Part shown: piece after piece, positions 25,910 through 37,526 of the stretch
Numbering within the stretch: the stretch's first letter is position 1
Layout of the letters: each line of letters starts with the position of its first letter
Source of the DNA: Mucor racemosus
Lineage: Eukaryota > Mucoromycota > Mucoromycetes > Mucorales > Mucoraceae
Direction of reading: 5' to 3'
NCBI GenBank assembly: GCA_027405735.1
Contig: JAPEHQ010000001.1
Span: 6,696,001 to 6,760,000 of the forward strand
Length of the DNA: 64,000 nucleotides
Notes under the pieces: model-generated
Seen by the model: the letters and a program-made list of their open reading frames with translations, nothing else
The model's database searches: none
Told to the model about the DNA's origin: nothing
Translations under genes and position numbers: made by a program

Positions 25910-27655
25910 ATGATTTTCTTGCCAATTGAATTATTATCTTGTATATTTGATCTTACAAACAAACAAGATCAACTTAGATGTCAGTTTGTTTGTAATTCAT
26001 GGCATGTACCTGCTAAACGCGCTTTTTACAGCAAGGTCACTATCGAGGAAAAACATGATGATTTAAACTACAACAATCTAATCAGATTCAAGAAATTTAT
26101 TGAATGCATATCTCAATCAAACTATCATTTACCTGAACCAGGTCAATTCATTCAATCACTCATCATTCGTTTTGAAATCGCATTGGAAACAAAATTCATG
26201 CCAACAAATGCGGATTTTCAATTATTGGCAACCGCCTGTCCAAACCTTGAAGAACTCCATTTTCCATCCAACATGTTTTGGAATAATGTCATGTCAATAG
26301 ATAATCAACATTATTGGAAACGGTTAAGAAAAGTACCACAGTTTAAAGTTATGGCAGATAAACAAAGCTTGGACAAGTTTTTATATTTTAAATCAACTCT
26401 ATCTTATTTGCATATAGCAGAATGGCAGCCGAGTGTAGAGGATTTCATCGAAATGATCAAATCATTTACTCATTTGGAAACATTAAAGATAACAACTCGA
26501 CAACGTTTCACAAGCTTGTATGATATTCTACCCATAGTGGTAGAATGCCCAAATATTACTCAATTGATCATGACATCAGATGCCAGCACATCAACAACTA
26601 TCAACGACAACAGCAATGTGATTGTGCCGAAACTTCGACAACTTCGATTAACCGTAAACTCAATAAGTTCTCAGTTAGTTTACACATTAACACGTAGTTT
26701 TCCTGATCTCAAAGGACTAATGTTACACTTTTCTCAGCCAACAAACGATACATTTAGCTGGTCAGATGATTTGCAATTAGCAATGTCTCATCTGATACGG
26801 TTTTTAGCTCATATGCATCAAGCTCAGCTTGATTTATTTGTACCCAATTACCTTATCATGCATTATTTAGTCAAGCAATTTTATGCAACTACTAAGCCAA
26901 AAATGTATATTACTTACGATAGCTGTTCTTCATTTACTACTGGTCAACCAGATCTCAGTTATCATAAACAAGGAACAGTAAACCAAATTGGCAGATTAGA
27001 TTTACGATATCAGGGACATTTACCTGCTGGTTTGGAAGTAAATAATTTGCCACACACGTCTTTTTTGCAGGATAACGGTTGTCTAATAGACCAATTAAGT
27101 ATCCAGCTTCCATCTTCTTTTCTAGGTCATTCACAATTTGTTCAATCTATCTTTACAGATTATTGTCCCAATTTGAAAGTGTTCAACCTAGTACAAGGCT
27201 CTTTTGATATGGACTCCTCCTCTACAAAGTTGCTATTTAGTCAGTTGATTTACATATCTATGGAGAGATCTTTGATTACTTCATCTTCTCTGTATCACTT
27301 ATCAAAACTGTATGCCACAAGCCTTCATTACTTAAAATTGGAACATTGTAGATGTTCCGAATCACCTTTGGGAAATATAATTTCTATCAATATGCCATTT
27401 ACGCAATTCAAAAAATTAGTTATTGTACAAGATTACAAAAGTCAAGGTACGGAAAATCCTGTTTTGGTTTCTGTCTTTGAGAAAAAAATACATCGTACAA
27501 CGTTGTATTATTACATGACTCGAACAGAAAAGTTGGTTCCAATAGCACCTTCTATTATAGAGGGTTATCACTTTGAAATACCGCATGTATTTTTGGATAT
27601 TGTATGCTACTCTTTAAATCAATTGCATTTGAATTCATGTCATGTAGCCCTTTAA
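25910..27655 (+). CDS. F-box protein with leucine-rich C-terminal region
   Basis: Single exon, 581 aa. Residues 3-43 are an F-box (FLPIELLSCIFDL then DQLRCQFVCNSWHVPAKRAFYSKV), the Skp1-binding motif of SCF ubiquitin ligases. The rest has irregular leucine-rich segments (CPNLEELHFP, FTHLETLKITT, CPNITQLIM, VPKLRQLRLTV, FPDLKGLMLHF, CPNLKVFNLV, ATSLHYLKLEHC), suggesting an LRR substrate-binding solenoid. Mucoromycota have large families of such genes; the substrate cannot be predicted. The intronless structure differs from its neighbours. Confidence 0.8.
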   Translation: MIFLPIELLSCIFDLTNKQDQLRCQFVCNSWHVPAKRAFYSKVTIEEKHDDLNYNNLIRFKKFIECISQSNYHLPEPGQFIQSLIIRFEIALETKFMPTNADFQLLATACPNLEELHFPSNMFWNNVMSIDNQHYWKRLRKVPQFKVMADKQSLDKFLYFKSTLSYLHIAEWQPSVEDFIEMIKSFTHLETLKITTRQRFTSLYDILPIVVECPNITQLIMTSDASTSTTINDNSNVIVPKLRQLRLTVNSISSQLVYTLTRSFPDLKGLMLHFSQPTNDTFSWSDDLQLAMSHLIRFLAHMHQAQLDLFVPNYLIMHYLVKQFYATTKPKMYITYDSCSSFTTGQPDLSYHKQGTVNQIGRLDLRYQGHLPAGLEVNNLPHTSFLQDNGCLIDQLSIQLPSSFLGHSQFVQSIFTDYCPNLKVFNLVQGSFDMDSSSTKLLFSQLIYISMERSLITSSSLYHLSKLYATSLHYLKLEHCRCSESPLGNIISINMPFTQFKKLVIVQDYKSQGTENPVLVSVFEKKIHRTTLYYYMTRTEKLVPIAPSIIEGYHFEIPHVFLDIVCYSLNQLHLNSCHVAL

Positions 27656-28399
27656 TAATAAAGAGTTATGTCTTTGGTTGGAGTTTCTGTTCATTTCTGG
27701 TATATAATTATCTTAAATTTTATGGTCGATATAAAATGTAAAGTACAGCATGCATTCCTGTTGAAAAATTGTTGTTATAGCGGCATAATTATATTATGCT
27801 GGTCTCTACAAAACCTGTAGTTTTATTAGTAAACAGATGGTGTGTCTAGTCTTTAGTATTACAAGATCCAACCTCTTGGATAAATGTTTTAAAATCCTTA
27901 ACAAAGAGCATTAAAAAACTTAAAATGCAATGTGAAGGCGCTTCAAAACGAGGATTGTAACTCGACACAAAAGCCATATATTTTGACATTTTTGAAAAAA
28001 TTAGAACATCTAAATGATGATATATCCCGAATACATTTTGATTAGGTGCCTCAATTTTAAGCATGCTATATATACAATTAAATTCCTTGTTTGTGTGTTT
28101 TTATGACAATATTTTTTGTTATATATTTACCATAGTATAAAAACTTGGTAATAGTATCATGAAGTAAAAGATAAAGCTCTGACGGAAACCGCCATATATG
28201 CTTGTTTTGGTAAATTTAGCGCTATTTCTAATTTGAAATGGTTTGTTACAGTAAGCCGCAAACACCCTCCTCACTTGAAAAAAGAGCGCGGCTAATTCTT
28301 ATGATTAAACCAGAAAATTGATGGATGCTAAATGTTTTGATTCTAGATATTGTTACAGATACAGTATATATTTTGAAATTTGTAACCCATTTGGATCAA
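27656..28399. other. Gene-free interval
   Basis: Downstream region of the F-box gene leading into the repeat nest. The minus-strand frame at 27846-28064 has no recognisable motif. Confidence 0.4.
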
Positions 28400-28840
28400 T
28401 ATTCACTAATTGCAAGCATTTTTCCAATTACTAAATTTTTTTAAGCAGAAGAAAAGACTTTTTTTACAAAGACGTGTCCAAAAATCCTTCAAAAACAGTT
28501 TTTAGCTAATGAAATTAGGATATGTCCTTTGTACATCTACTGTGCATGAAGTGCAGCTTCAAAATTTAATTTCGAACCCTTATTTAATTTTATAAAATTT
28601 TCAAGGAACATCTGAACCAATCTATACAAAAAAATAGTTTAAACAAGTGGGCATTTTCATGCCTCATATTCACAGCAATTTGAGGAGGCCGAAGCTTTGC
28701 GGTTATGTGGATAGACACTAGACGTACTTACCATTACAACGAGAGCTTATTTGGATCCATATTCGGCGATGATTTTTTGGACACACAGTAGGTTATAAAA
28801 TTTTTCCTTTGCGATTATTGTGCAAGTGATGTGTACCTAT
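28400..28840 (-). repeat. Repeat R3, copy flanking R1 copy B
   Basis: Inverted copy of 5086-5740. It runs up to the CACTACGGCC start of R1 copy B with the same flanking bases as copy A ('gtacct' junction), so the R1-R3 junction is shared by descent. Confidence 0.65.
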
Positions 28841-29895
28841 CACTACGGCCGACCTGTGCTGCATAAGATAGTTTTGTTGTGCCCAGGTGGGCTACACACT
28901 ATAACCTGAGCTGTTATACCCATTGAATATGGTTAAAAAGATGACAAGATGCAAATGGGCACAATAAAAGAAACTGAACACGAACACAACAAAAAGCATG
29001 TATGTGCAGAATTATAGATCCTGTCCGTGTATACGGCATTAATCCCATGTATGCATAATAGTAGAATTGCTCATAAGCATATCATTATCCCTATTTGTGC
29101 ATAATAATAAAATACGACCATGAACATAATGAGCTGATCATATGGGCAAAAATTGGTTTGTACATGAGCGTTGTGCTGTTCTCAAAATTCCATTCCATTT
29201 TTTTTTTTACTGGGATGGGTTTTTAAATTACATTTGATCTTATTAATATAAGTTATAGACAATACAATTCAATACATTGTTGATGTAGAGCAATACATGC
29301 AAGAACTAATATATTTACGATTATCATCATTTGTAAATATGTTTATAGCTTTAATGTTTATAGCAACAATGGTTTTTGCTTGAGTATAAACTTAAATAAC
29401 GCTTACTGTTTAAATTTATATGTAAGCCAAATCTAAGATTATACAGTAGATGTTACTTTATCACTCATAGAATTTAAGCAAATTAACTTTCTTTAAACTT
29501 ACTATTTTAGTTTACGACTGTAAACTGTAAAAAGATTTGTTTTTAAGCATAGTTACAATCAAAGTTATGGTTATCAGGCAAGACATCAAATTATTCTTTT
29601 TTTGTGTTTCTATATTATTTGAAATTATATCACTTTTCTGGAACATTTCATGAGATTGTAGCCAGTTCTAGCTTTTCATTGAGTAGATACAAATAGTATT
29701 GTCTTCGATTTGATCTGGTAATCAAGAGATACGTCCAACAATACAGTAGTAGTAAATAATGATATTTGATCTTAGAATGCAATTAAATGAAAATATCAGC
29801 CTCTAATATAGACTGCTACCTATTTTAAATATATTAGCACCTTATGTTAGCAGATAAAAGAAAAGAATACCAGCTTCTTGATAATAGTCTGATAT

Positions 29896-30326
29896 TGAAA
29901 TGCCAAAGATTTAGAATAAATATTATGGCAAGAAAAAATGTATAATTTAATAAAGGAACTTGTTAAATTAAATCACACACAAAAACTGAAGAGAATCTTT
30001 ATTTAATATCAATAATTTGTCCTATTTATATACAAATTCTATATTACAATTATCTGTAAGATCAGCTTTGGATCGATTATATCTTTCTGACATTCCATTG
30101 TCAGGTCATTTTATGTACATTAGTAACACAGCACATTTAAGTTCAGCTTATTTTATATAACTAAATCCAACAAGTGAATATGTCTCACATATCCAGCTTC
30201 CCGGATCTTGCTTTAGAAAATAAGAACAATCGAGAATGTTATCATAGATCAGTTAGCTGACTTCTTGAAACTAAGGATTACAAATCAAAAGGTTCATTAT
30301 CTTACGATTAACCGGTGGATGCAACA
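29896..30326 (-). mobile_element. Solo LTR, 431 bp, in copy B
   Basis: On the minus strand it begins TGTTGCATCC and ends GGCATTTCA. It is flanked by 5-bp duplications, GATAT at 29891-29895 and 30327-30331 on plus. Its partner in copy C (34790-35220) has identical length and the same duplication, so one insertion was copied with the arm. Copy A has the empty site (4071-4075). Confidence 0.8.
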
Positions 30327-31394
30327 GATATGCCTTGTCAAACGGTGAATAATATCCTTGGAATATGATGAAAACAAAAAGAGAGAAACAACGCACGCAG
30401 AAAAGACTTTTAAAGGCTTTATGTTATTTAGCGCAATTAAAACACTGCTAAATTGCACATTTCAGCCAATGAGCCAATGTAAAAGCAGCATTACAGTGCA
30501 TCAACCCACAAATTAAACAAAATAATAGGCAATATCTGTTACTATAATAGAAACATAAAATTTCCTACTAGAAAAACCGTCTGTCATATCATACATTCAT
30601 CAAAAAATTGCAAAAACGAGCTCGTAGAGCGACGTCGTAATTGAGTATAGCAAGGTTAAATGGCTAAGTCCCTTATACTATGATATATCTAAGTTTTAGA
30701 TAAAAATGCATTTTTTTTTTACTTTTCTTATATTTAACCATGTACAATCTGAAAATTCAGACTTTGTAGCGGACATTTTTTGGAGCTCATTTTATCCTTA
30801 CCAACACTCATGATTTTGACCAAAAAACAGAAAAATCAATTTTTGATACCAAAATCAACGTTTAAATATACTACAATGTGAGAGAAAATTGTAGCCATAG
30901 CTAATACGCATTTTATAAAAGCTTAATATTAAATATTAAGTAATGAAACTTTGTACTTTTAGCCCAAAAACGGTTTTTTGATTAAAGGATTTTCATGTAA
31001 TATTTTGCAATAAAAATGTTTGCTATTTTTTATTGAGCAAATAGAGCGTTAAATTTTGCATATGTGTATATTTTTTGTTTTTATAATTGTTAGTGTAATT
31101 AACTCTTGATTCGCAAAATCAGAAAAAAAAAATTAAAAAATGTCAAAATTGATGATCTGGACAAGAATAATTTTCTAAATTAATATTCCGCTAATAAGCC
31201 TTGTAAGTCTTAAAAATAAGAAATTTTACGATATTTGAGAACTTTTTCAAGAATTTATGATGCTGTACCCCCCTTGATTCAAGCATATTACTGTAAATCT
31301 TTATATATTTTAATATTGTGTGATCGTTCATTTGATGATAATATAATCTTACTTTATAATTATTGCGCTAGAGGTAATTTACATTGAGCTTTAT

Positions 31395-31640
31395 TCTTAT
31401 TACCTCTCCAATATCATAAACGCAAACATAAATATGGCCATCGCTGGAACCTATTGTCGCCTTTTCCCCTTTTTGTCCCAAGCCAATTTATTCAATGCTT
31501 TACCATTTACCGAAAAAACTAACTTAAGTACTTACAAATGGCTCCTCGGTATTTACATTCAAATCCCATAAATTAAATTGACTGGTTCCACCTACAGCAG
31601 TATCAGACGTATTATCAGCCCGCATTATGATAAATGTCCA
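31395..31640 (-). pseudogene. Captured dynein intermediate chain fragment, copy B
   Basis: The most complete of the four fragments. On minus it reads two exons: one giving GGTSQFNLWDLNVNTEEPFV with a GT donor, then after a short intron ALNKLAWDKKG, GSSDGHIYV and YDIGE with a donor. This order (LWDLN-NTEEP ... ALNKLAWD ... GSSDGxxYVYDIGE) fits the last WD40 blades of cytoplasmic dynein intermediate chain. A frameshift after KKG and an extra 6-nt repeat in the YVYD region break it. Confidence 0.65.
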
Positions 31641-32987
31641 TCTGAAATCAGAAACATCCCATTGTCATTGTTATATTAAGCTACGAAAAGTTTGATTTTT
31701 AATAATACAGCAATTAAATAAAAAACAAAATGATACTAATAGCATATGGTGAGTATTTAATATTTAAATAAGTTTGATAAAGTATGCTTTTAAACCCCAT
31801 TTAAAAATCCTGAGGCAAACACAACACCTTGGTCCTGTGATTTCTATCCATCAAAATGTTGTGATTTCCGCTTCATAATGAATTCTCCTTTTATCAATAA
31901 TCTTGTCCTCGATGTACATTGGGTATCAGTTTTTTACGAGCTGTATTTTCTCTGAATCATTAATATTCAGTCATATTGAACGATTATTTGTAGCATTGCC
32001 AAAAAAAAAGAATAAATAATGCTTCAAGAATTTTCTGCATATCAGATTATGCAATTGAATAGCAATGATTGCACGTAACTATGCTTTTGAACCTATTGAT
32101 GTTAATTAGAATAACTAGCGCTTCCATTCAAACGTAAGCTCTGCTTATACTGTACATTCACATTCACCCATTCAATAAATGATATTGCATTTATTATCCG
32201 TTATATCAATCAACCGTCAACCACCAACTTCATCTTGATTCGATACATTTGACAATTAAATGCCTAAATTACACTTGAGCCAACAATTATCTCCACAAAA
32301 CAATCTCGTACAGGTCGACGAAGCATCACAATTTGGATCGTTTTTTTGTGTTCATATATCTCTGCATGAACCATAATAATATCTCTATCTGTTCAATTTA
32401 ACTGAAATACATTGAACGCCAAAGTCGTACTCGATAAAACGCCTTATTATTTTATGGAGAGCCAGCACAATTGATTTAATGCTAGTTTAGCATTAGCAGT
32501 TGAATCAGATATATTTGAGATCAGACAACCACTCCTTTTAATAACTTACACATCATGATCTAATAATGGACCGTTATTATAGATACATTAATCAAGGATA
32601 ATGAGTTAACTCTAATGGACGAACGAGTCAATTAATAGTATAATAAACAAAATATTAAAACCAAATATAGCAATTGAATGAGCAAGAGATGATAAATCAT
32701 GTAAATAATTAGCATAATTAAATTGCTTCAAGTGCTTTAAACTGAATACACCTTTACTTTTCATCTATAAAAATTGATTTATTAGTAAAATCAATTAACA
32801 AGCTAATAAGCAATGATTATAGTGTAACTTTGATAGTTGGTAGTGGTAGTATGCAAGACAGCGTCTCGTTTACTCTTCTTGACTGTTTGCCACCAAATAG
32901 AAACAAATATTTTTTAGAAACTAAATAGATTAACATGAGTTTATTCATTTATTAATTCATTCAAATCAAGTCAATACTTCAATACTA
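31641..32987. repeat. Inverted-repeat spacer, partly duplicated at 61925-62341
   Basis: Central spacer of the inverted repeat with no gene. 32560-32987 matches, on the opposite strand, 61925-62341 plus 63987-64000; that copy is interrupted by the Tc1 element. Here the same site is uninterrupted at 32570-32585, giving an empty target. 31641-32550 shows nothing I can match. Confidence 0.65.
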
Positions 32988-33605
32988 CACTACGGCCAAA
33001 CTATGCTTCTCATGGACATAATGATCTGCACAGATGGGCAGAATAAAAATTTTTGTGCAGATCAGGCAGCCCAAATTAGCAGAGCAACAATGAGATCAAG
33101 ATTTTTTAGTCAATTTATCAAAGTATATCAATCATAATATAATTAGTAACGAAGATAGTCTGAGTAGTTTAAAACAGCTATTATTAGTTACTCTGATTCA
33201 ACAGAATTGCCGTACTGACGAGATATGTTAATTTGAAATTTGGGGTTTGAAAAAGTTCTGTCCATGTTCTTCTTTGTGGGACCAAATGGGAACAACGACA
33301 ACAACCTGTTTGGTACCACTAAAAATATTTATGCTTTTTTGGTCTGAAATTGATATCTACCTGGAGAAAAACTGGTGATTGTAAAAGTATGTATAGCATT
33401 GACTTGATTTGAATGAATGAATAAACTCATGTTAGTCTACTATTTAGTTTCTAAAAAGCATTTATTTCTATTCAGTGGCCAACAGCTAAGAAGAGGAAAA
33501 CAAGATGTTGTCTTGTATATCAGTACCAATTATCAAAGGTACACCATAATTATTACTTGTTAGCTTGTTATTAATAAATCAATTTTTATAGGCCAAAAGT
33601 AAGTC

Positions 33606-33715
33606 TGTTCTGGTAAAGCATTGAATAAATTGGCTTGGGACAAAGAGGGGAAAAGGCGGCAATAGGTTCCAGTGATGGCCATATTTATGTTTATGTTTAT
33701 GATATTGGAGAGGTA
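33606..33715 (+). pseudogene. Captured dynein intermediate chain fragment, copy C
   Basis: Contains 'aaagcattgaataaattggc' coding ALNKLAWDK, then a frameshift, then GSSDGHIYVY with a duplicated GTTTAT unit, YDIGE and a GTAATA donor. The upstream exon seen in copy B is replaced by unrelated sequence joined at about 33600. Confidence 0.6.
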
Positions 33716-34789
33716 ATAAGAATAAAGCTCAATGTAAATTACCTCTAGCGCAATAATTATAAAGTAAGATTATATTATCATCAAATGAACGATCACACAA
33801 TATTAAAATATATAAAGATTTACAGTAATATGCTTGAATCAAGGGGGGTACAGCATCATAAATTCTTGAAAAAGTTCTCAAATATCGTAAAATTTCTTAT
33901 TTTTAAGACTTACAAGGCTTATTAGCGGAATATTAATTTAGAAAATTATTCTTGTCCAGATCATCAATTTTGACATTTTTTAATTTTTTTTTTCTGATTT
34001 TGCGAATCAAGAGTTAATTACACTAACAATTATAAAAACAAAAAATATACACATATGCAAAATTTAACGCTCTATTTGCTCAATAAAAAATAGCAAACAT
34101 TTTTATTGCAAAATATTACATGAAAATCCTTTAATCAAAAAACCGTTTTTGGGCTAAAAGTACAAAGTTTCATTACTTAATATTTAATATTAAGCTTTTA
34201 TAAAATGCGTATTAGCTATGGCTACAATTTTCTCTCACATTGTAGTATATTTAAACGTTGATTTTGGTATCAAAAATTGATTTTTCTGTTTTTTGGTCAA
34301 AATCATGAGTGTTGGTAAGGATAAAATGAGCTCCAAAAAATGTCCGCTACAAAGTCTGAATTTTCAGATTGTACATGGTTAAATATAAGAAAAGTAAAAA
34401 AAAAATGCATTTTTATCTAAAACTTAGATATATCATAGTATAAGGGACTTAGCCATTTAACCTTGCTATACTCAATTACGACGTCGCTCTACGAGCTCGT
34501 TTTTGCAATTTTTTGATGAATGTATGATATGACAGACGGTTTTTCTAGTAGGAAATTTTATGTTTCTATTATAGTAACAGATATTGCCTATTATTTTGTT
34601 TAATTTGTGGGTTGATGCACTGTAATGCTGCTTTTACATTGGCTCATTGGCTGAAATGTGCAATTTAGCAGTGTTTTAATTGCGCTAAATAACATAAAGC
34701 CTTTAAAAGTCTTTTCTGCGTGCGTTGTTTCTCTCTTTTTGTTTTCATCATATTCCAAGGATATTATTCACCGTTTGACAAGGCATATC

Positions 34790-35220
34790 TGTTGCATCCA
34801 CCGGTTAATCGTAAGATAATGAACCTTTTGATTTGTAATCCTTAGTTTCAAGAAGTCAGCTAACTGATCTATGATAACATTCTCGATTGTTCTTATTTTC
34901 TAAAGCAAGATCCGGGAAGCTGGATATGTGAGACATATTCACTTGTTGGATTTAGTTATATAAAATAAGCTGAACTTAAATGTGCTGTGTTACTAATGTA
35001 CATAAAATGACCTGACAATGGAATGTCAGAAAGATATAATCGATCCAAAGCTGATCTTACAGATAATTGTAATATAGAATTTGTATATAAATAGGACAAA
35101 TTATTGATATTAAATAAAGATTCTCTTCAGTTTTTGTGTGTGATTTAATTTAACAAGTTCCTTTATTAAATTATACATTTTTTCTTGCCATAATATTTAT
35201 TCTAAATCTTTGGCATTTCA
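34790..35220 (+). mobile_element. Solo LTR, 431 bp, in copy C
   Basis: TG...CA termini (TGTTGCATCC ... GGCATTTCA) with a 5-bp duplication ATATC at 34785-34789 and 35221-35225. Internal promoter-like TATATAAATAGG (about 35084-35095) and an AATAAA signal (about 35114) fit an LTR with U3/R order. No internal retrotransposon sequence remains. Near-identical to 29896-30326. Confidence 0.82.
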
Positions 35221-35850
35221 ATATCAGACTATTATCAAGAAGCTGGTATTCTTTTCTTTTATCTGCTAACATAAGGTGCTAATATATTTAAAATAGGTAG
35301 CAGTCTATATTAGAGGCTGATATTTTCATTTAATTGCATTCTAAGATCAAATATCATTATTTACTACTATTGTATTGTTGGACGTATCTCTTGATTACTA
35401 AATCAAATCGAAGGCAATAATATTTATATCTACTCAGTGAAAAGCTAGAACTGGTTACAAACCCACGAAATGTTCCAGAAAAGTCATAAAATCTCAAATG
35501 AGATAGAAATACAAAAAAAAAAATCTAATAATGTTTTGTCTAATAACCATAATAGTTTTGATCGTAACTACTGTATATTTGAAAACAAATCTTTTTACAG
35601 TTTACAATCGTAAACTAAAATAGTAAGTTTAAAGAAAGTTAATTTGCTTAAATTCTATGAGTGATAAAGTAACATCTATAATCTTAGTTTGGCTTGCATA
35701 TGAATGTAAACAGGAAGTGTTGTTTAAGTTTATGCCCAAGCAAAAACCATTGCTGCTGTAAACATTATAGCTATAAACATATTTACAAGTGATAATAATT
35801 GTAAATATATTGGCTCTTGCATGTATTGCTCTACATCAACAACATATTGA

Positions 35851-36070
35851 TGAAATGTCAAAAGAGTCTATATAAATAATCTTGCCAGAATATTACACTT
35901 TTATTAACAATACATCCTTTGGATGTATTTATATACATTAATTATAACTATTACTAGGGTTTTACTATCTAAGAATATGATGTAAGTCAATGATCCAGAT
36001 TGATTTACTGTAACACTAATTATAGACTGTGACCTTGGATGTGAGACATAGGATGAGTATTGACATAACA
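35851..36070 (+). mobile_element. Second solo LTR-like insertion, 220 bp, copy C only
   Basis: Begins TGAAATGTCAA and ends TTGACATAACA, an 11-bp imperfect terminal inverted pair with TG...CA ends. It is flanked by ATTGA at 35846-35850 and 36071-36075. Copies A and B have the uninterrupted sequence (B: about 29261-29280 inverted). It contains a TATATAAAT box near the start and a perfect hairpin, AATACATCC-TTT-GGATGTATT (35909-35929). An LTR of a small Ty3-like or TRIM element is the best reading. Confidence 0.7.
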
Positions 36071-36470
36071 ATTGAATTGTATTGTCTATAATTTATATTA
36101 ATAATAGAAGCAAATGTAATTTAAAAACCCATTATTCCAGTAAAAAATGCAATGGAATTTTGACAACGGCACGATGCTCATGTACAAACCAATTCGTGCC
36201 CATACGATCAGCTCCTTATGCTCATGGTCAAATTTTATTATTGTGCGCAAATAGGGATAATGATATGCTTATGGGCAATTCTACTATTATGCACACATGA
36301 GATTAATGTCATGCACATAGACAGAATCTATAATTCTGCACATACAGGCTTAGCGTTGTGCTCGTGTGCAGTTTCTTTTGTTGTGCCCATGTGCATATTG
36401 TTATCTTTTTAACCATATTCAGTGGGCACAACGAAATCATCGTCTGCAGCACAGGTCAGCCGTAGTACTA

Positions 36471-37526
36471 TAATATACATACTTTTATAATCACCAGTTT
36501 TTCTGCAGGTAAATATCATCGACTTTAGACCAAAAAAGCGTTGGTTTAACGTAGATGATGGAACAAAGTGACTAAGTCTTGGATGCTTTTTTTTTTGTTC
36601 GAGAATGATATTATCACGCGCCCTAAAAAACATTAACATTTAATAATTCATCTCCAAATAACAATAGGAAAAACATGTACTTGTACCTGCTACTTGATTT
36701 CAGTATATAAAAAATATTAGTCTTTTTGTTGTAGTTTTAAACATACAGCAAATAAAAGATCCCAGGAATGAGTGAGGAAGAAAAAAGAAAAATAATCTTA
36801 AATCAGTCGATTTTGTGTGTTACAAACAGAAATTTATAAAGACATAAATACTTTTAGTGTTGCCAAACGGCAGGTTGTTGTCGTTGTTCTCATTTGGTTC
36901 TCGAAAGAAGAACATGGGCATAACTCTTTCGAACCACAAATTTCAAATTGATAAATCTCGTCAATAGGGCAATTATGTTGAATCAGAGTAACTCACATCT
37001 GCTTTAAATCATTCAAATTATCTTTGTTATTAATTATATTGATATATCAGAAGTTTACCCAGATGTGGAAACCCAGGAACAACTATTAAAATTCAACATG
37101 ACATGGCATTTAGGAACACTATGCAATCATGAAACATAAGCAATCCTGCATCTTATCCAAATGATACAATCACAGATTCCCAATTCCACAAATTCCATTG
37201 TATATTATTTGTTCCAAAATCATATCAAGTACCTCAATACCTGGCAATCCATTAATAATATTAATATTCATATAAGTATCTAGAAAACATATAAATATGA
37301 AGCATCAATGAATTAATAAAATGTATCTTTTAGCAGAAGAGTATTTTTATATTAGTATCTTTCGATATAACATTGTATATCATAATTGATATACTTTAGT
37401 AAATTGATTAAAAAACCTCGATCTCATTGCTCTACTTATCTGGGCTGCCTGATCTGCACAAAATTTTTTATTCTGCCCATCTGTGCAGGTCATTATGCTC
37501 ATGGGAAGCATAATTCGGCCGTAGTG
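36471..37526 (+). repeat. R1-associated flank ending in GGCCGTAGTG
   Basis: 36471-36600 matches 61240-61370 (same strand) and, inverted, 33300-33400. 37430-37526 is a diverged inverted copy of the 32988-33100 terminus, closing with GGCCGTAGTG (37517-37526). It may be the far end of a larger, older element that the copy C unit inserted into. Confidence 0.5.

Larger units (their letters stand above)
28841..31640 (-). repeat. Mobile repeat R1, copy B: left arm of the giant inverted repeat
   Basis: Begins with CACTACGGCC (28841-28850) and is the inverted counterpart of 33600-36467. It includes the TGTGCA-rich subterminal region (about 28930-29180), a solo LTR (29896-30326) with the same GATAT/ATATC target duplication as its partner in copy C, and the dynein fragment (31395-31640). 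It lacks the second, 220-bp LTR present in copy C. No intact ORF. Confidence 0.8.
32988..36467 (+). mobile_element. Putative CACTACGGCC-ended DNA transposon (R1 copy C), non-autonomous
   Basis: A 3480-bp unit starting CACTACGGCC (32988-32997) and ending AGCCGTAGTA (36458-36467), flanked by CTA at 32985-32987 and 36468-36470. A CACTA start and 3-bp target duplication are typical of CMC/EnSpm (CACTA) elements. Subterminal regions carry many short GTGCA/TGCAC/ATGGGCA words (33010-33080; 36160-36460), like CACTA transposase-binding arrays. No transposase ORF remains. It holds a dynein fragment and two solo LTRs. One terminus has diverged (GTAGTA instead of GTAGTG), so class assignment is tentative. 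Confidence 0.55.
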
